From an uncultured Eubacteriales bacterium (lineage in GTDB: Bacteria > Bacillota > Clostridia > Christensenellales > CAG-138), in the NCBI GenBank assembly GCA_902768995.1, contig CACXNN010000011.1:1-15309 (forward strand): a DNA stretch of 15,309 nt. The letters are read 5' to 3'. The notes beneath the pieces were generated by a model that was not told where the DNA came from, made no database searches, and saw nothing but the letters and a program-made list of their open reading frames with translations. The position numbers and the translations under genes were made by a program. Positions 14,552 through 15,309 of this stretch are shown in pieces. Numbering within the stretch: the stretch's first letter is position 1; each line of letters begins with the position of its first letter.

Positions 14552-15223
14552 TTATCCCAATAAAGATGCGGCTTCCTCGTCCAGAAGGAAGGTGGCAGCC
14601 GCATGCAATTGCAGCATACTGGCGGGCAGGCTGGAATTCACCGCCCCCTTGATGGCGCTCCGTGCCGCTTCGGCCATCTCCTGGCCGGTCATGAGCACGA
14701 TGAGCTTTTTGGCGGACATGAGCGTGGAGAGCCCCGCCGTCACGATCTTATCCCCCTGATACAGCTCCACGTGGGTGGTGGGGGCGATCTCCCCCTCCGG
14801 CCCGTTGAACAGCAGAGACCCGTCCGGCCCCACCGTCAGCAGCGCCACGTCCATGCCCCCCGCCTGCAGGATGGCGTCCTCAAAGCCGTGACAGCTGTCC
14901 GCCCAGTTGTCGGAAGCGTCGGCCGGGGCCAGCACCTGGGCGCTCTTCAGAGCGAGATCCCCGAGCAGCGACTCGTCCAGGAAGGAACGCAGGGAAGCCT
15001 TGCCCTCCTCCCGGACCCGTTCGGACAGCTGGAAGACGGTGGCCTTCCCCCAGTTCAAAAGCCCGTTGGCCGTCATGGCGCTGAGGGAATGGAAGGCCGA
15101 GACCAGCGCCGGCGCGCAGTCTACGCCCAGCACCAAGGAGGGCTTCTCGATCAGCTGTCCCGCCAGAAGCGTGGCCGCCGCGGCAGCCGCCGTCTGTGCA
15201 TCGGAAAATACCAGAACGCTCAT
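14552..15223 (-). CDS. NagB-fold protein with degenerate active site
   Basis: The 223-residue product has the order of the glucosamine-6-phosphate deaminase / 6-phosphogluconolactonase family. It shows GGMDVALLTVGPDGSLLFNG (122-141), TAGLSTLMSAKKLIVLMTG (162-180) and LPASMLQLHAAATFLLDEEA (199-218). Most E. coli NagB active-site positions are changed: the LDE catalytic Asp is S67, the DGH His is S136, the NEP Glu is G141, and the phosphate-binding GSTP loop reads DCAP (35-38). The region carrying a sugar-phosphate arginine (E. coli R172) is shortened, and the K208 position appears to be M183. D134 is kept. It is therefore unlikely to deaminate glucosamine 6-phosphate and may bind a ligand or be a different enzyme. 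The frame is intact. The ATG has GGAGG 9 bases upstream and overlaps the previous gene by 4 bases (ATGA). Confidence 0.75.
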   Translation of the reverse strand: MSVLVFSDAQTAAAAAATLLAGQLIEKPSLVLGVDCAPALVSAFHSLSAMTANGLLNWGKATVFQLSERVREEGKASLRSFLDESLLGDLALKSAQVLAPADASDNWADSCHGFEDAILQAGGMDVALLTVGPDGSLLFNGPEGEIAPTTHVELYQGDKIVTAGLSTLMSAKKLIVLMTGQEMAEAARSAIKGAVNSSLPASMLQLHAAATFLLDEEAASLLG

Positions 15224-15309
15224 GATTGTTCACCTCCCGCCGCCACGGCCTCCAGGAACAGCAGCACGTCCCCGTAGACCTCGTTCCGGCAGATGCCGTT
15301 GAGGATCTC
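15220..15309 (-). CDS. C-terminal tail of an unrecognised protein (truncated by window edge)
   Basis: The minus strand is open from the window edge to a TGA at 15222-15220, giving 29 residues that include EILNGICRNEVYGDV and a hydrophobic VLLFLEAVAAG near the end. It is read as coding because its stop overlaps the next ATG as ATGA, a standard operon junction, and the NagB-like gene's ribosome binding site lies within it. I do not recognise the family from this fragment. Confidence 0.6.
   Translation of the reverse strand, partial: EILNGICRNEVYGDVLLFLEAVAAGGEQS

Overview
The window is 15.3 kb of GC-rich, densely packed bacterial chromosome. An alpha/beta-type small acid-soluble spore protein, a PASTA-type kinase tail, an Asp23/YloU-FakA pair, MutS2 and strong AGGAGG ribosome binding sites point to a spore-forming Firmicute, most likely a high-GC member of the Clostridia. 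I cannot name the genus. I see no CRISPR array, insertion sequence, prophage, rRNA or tRNA gene. No stretch above 300 bases lacks a gene; the longest gap is 193 bases (9149-9341).

Left, plus strand (1-2912): the 3' end of a PASTA Ser/Thr kinase gene (prkC type), then rsgA (ribosome assembly GTPase), rpe (ribulose-phosphate 3-epimerase) and a BrkB/YihY-family membrane protein. These genes are tightly spaced or overlapping and look like one operon. It converges with the next block.

Centre, minus strand (9207 down to 2877): a well-matched sigma-A-type promoter drives a DUF523 cysteine protein, an OmpR-type response regulator, a HAMP sensor histidine kinase, a membrane-anchored HtrA-like protease and MutS2. 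The block ends at an intrinsic terminator that lies inside the 3' end of the brkB-like gene. A two-component system next to HtrA suggests an envelope or secretion-stress module; this is inference from gene order.

A lone plus-strand spore protein gene (9342-9533) is transcribed divergently from that block and ends in a terminator that may also serve recG from the other side.

Right, minus strand (15309 down to 9651): the tail of an unrecognised gene, a NagB-fold protein lacking most glucosamine-6-phosphate deaminase active-site residues, yebC, yloU (Asp23 family), fakA (fatty acid kinase catalytic subunit), a strong terminator, then recG. In Bacillus subtilis prkC-rsgA-rpe and yloU-yloV-...-recG are neighbours on one strand. 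Here the second half is inverted and separated by the stress block and the spore gene.

Most of the content is housekeeping. I do not find a clearly new multi-gene system. The items most worth a second look are the degenerate NagB-like protein, the recG start codon abutting a terminator, and the DUF523/two-component/HtrA/MutS2 transcription unit.
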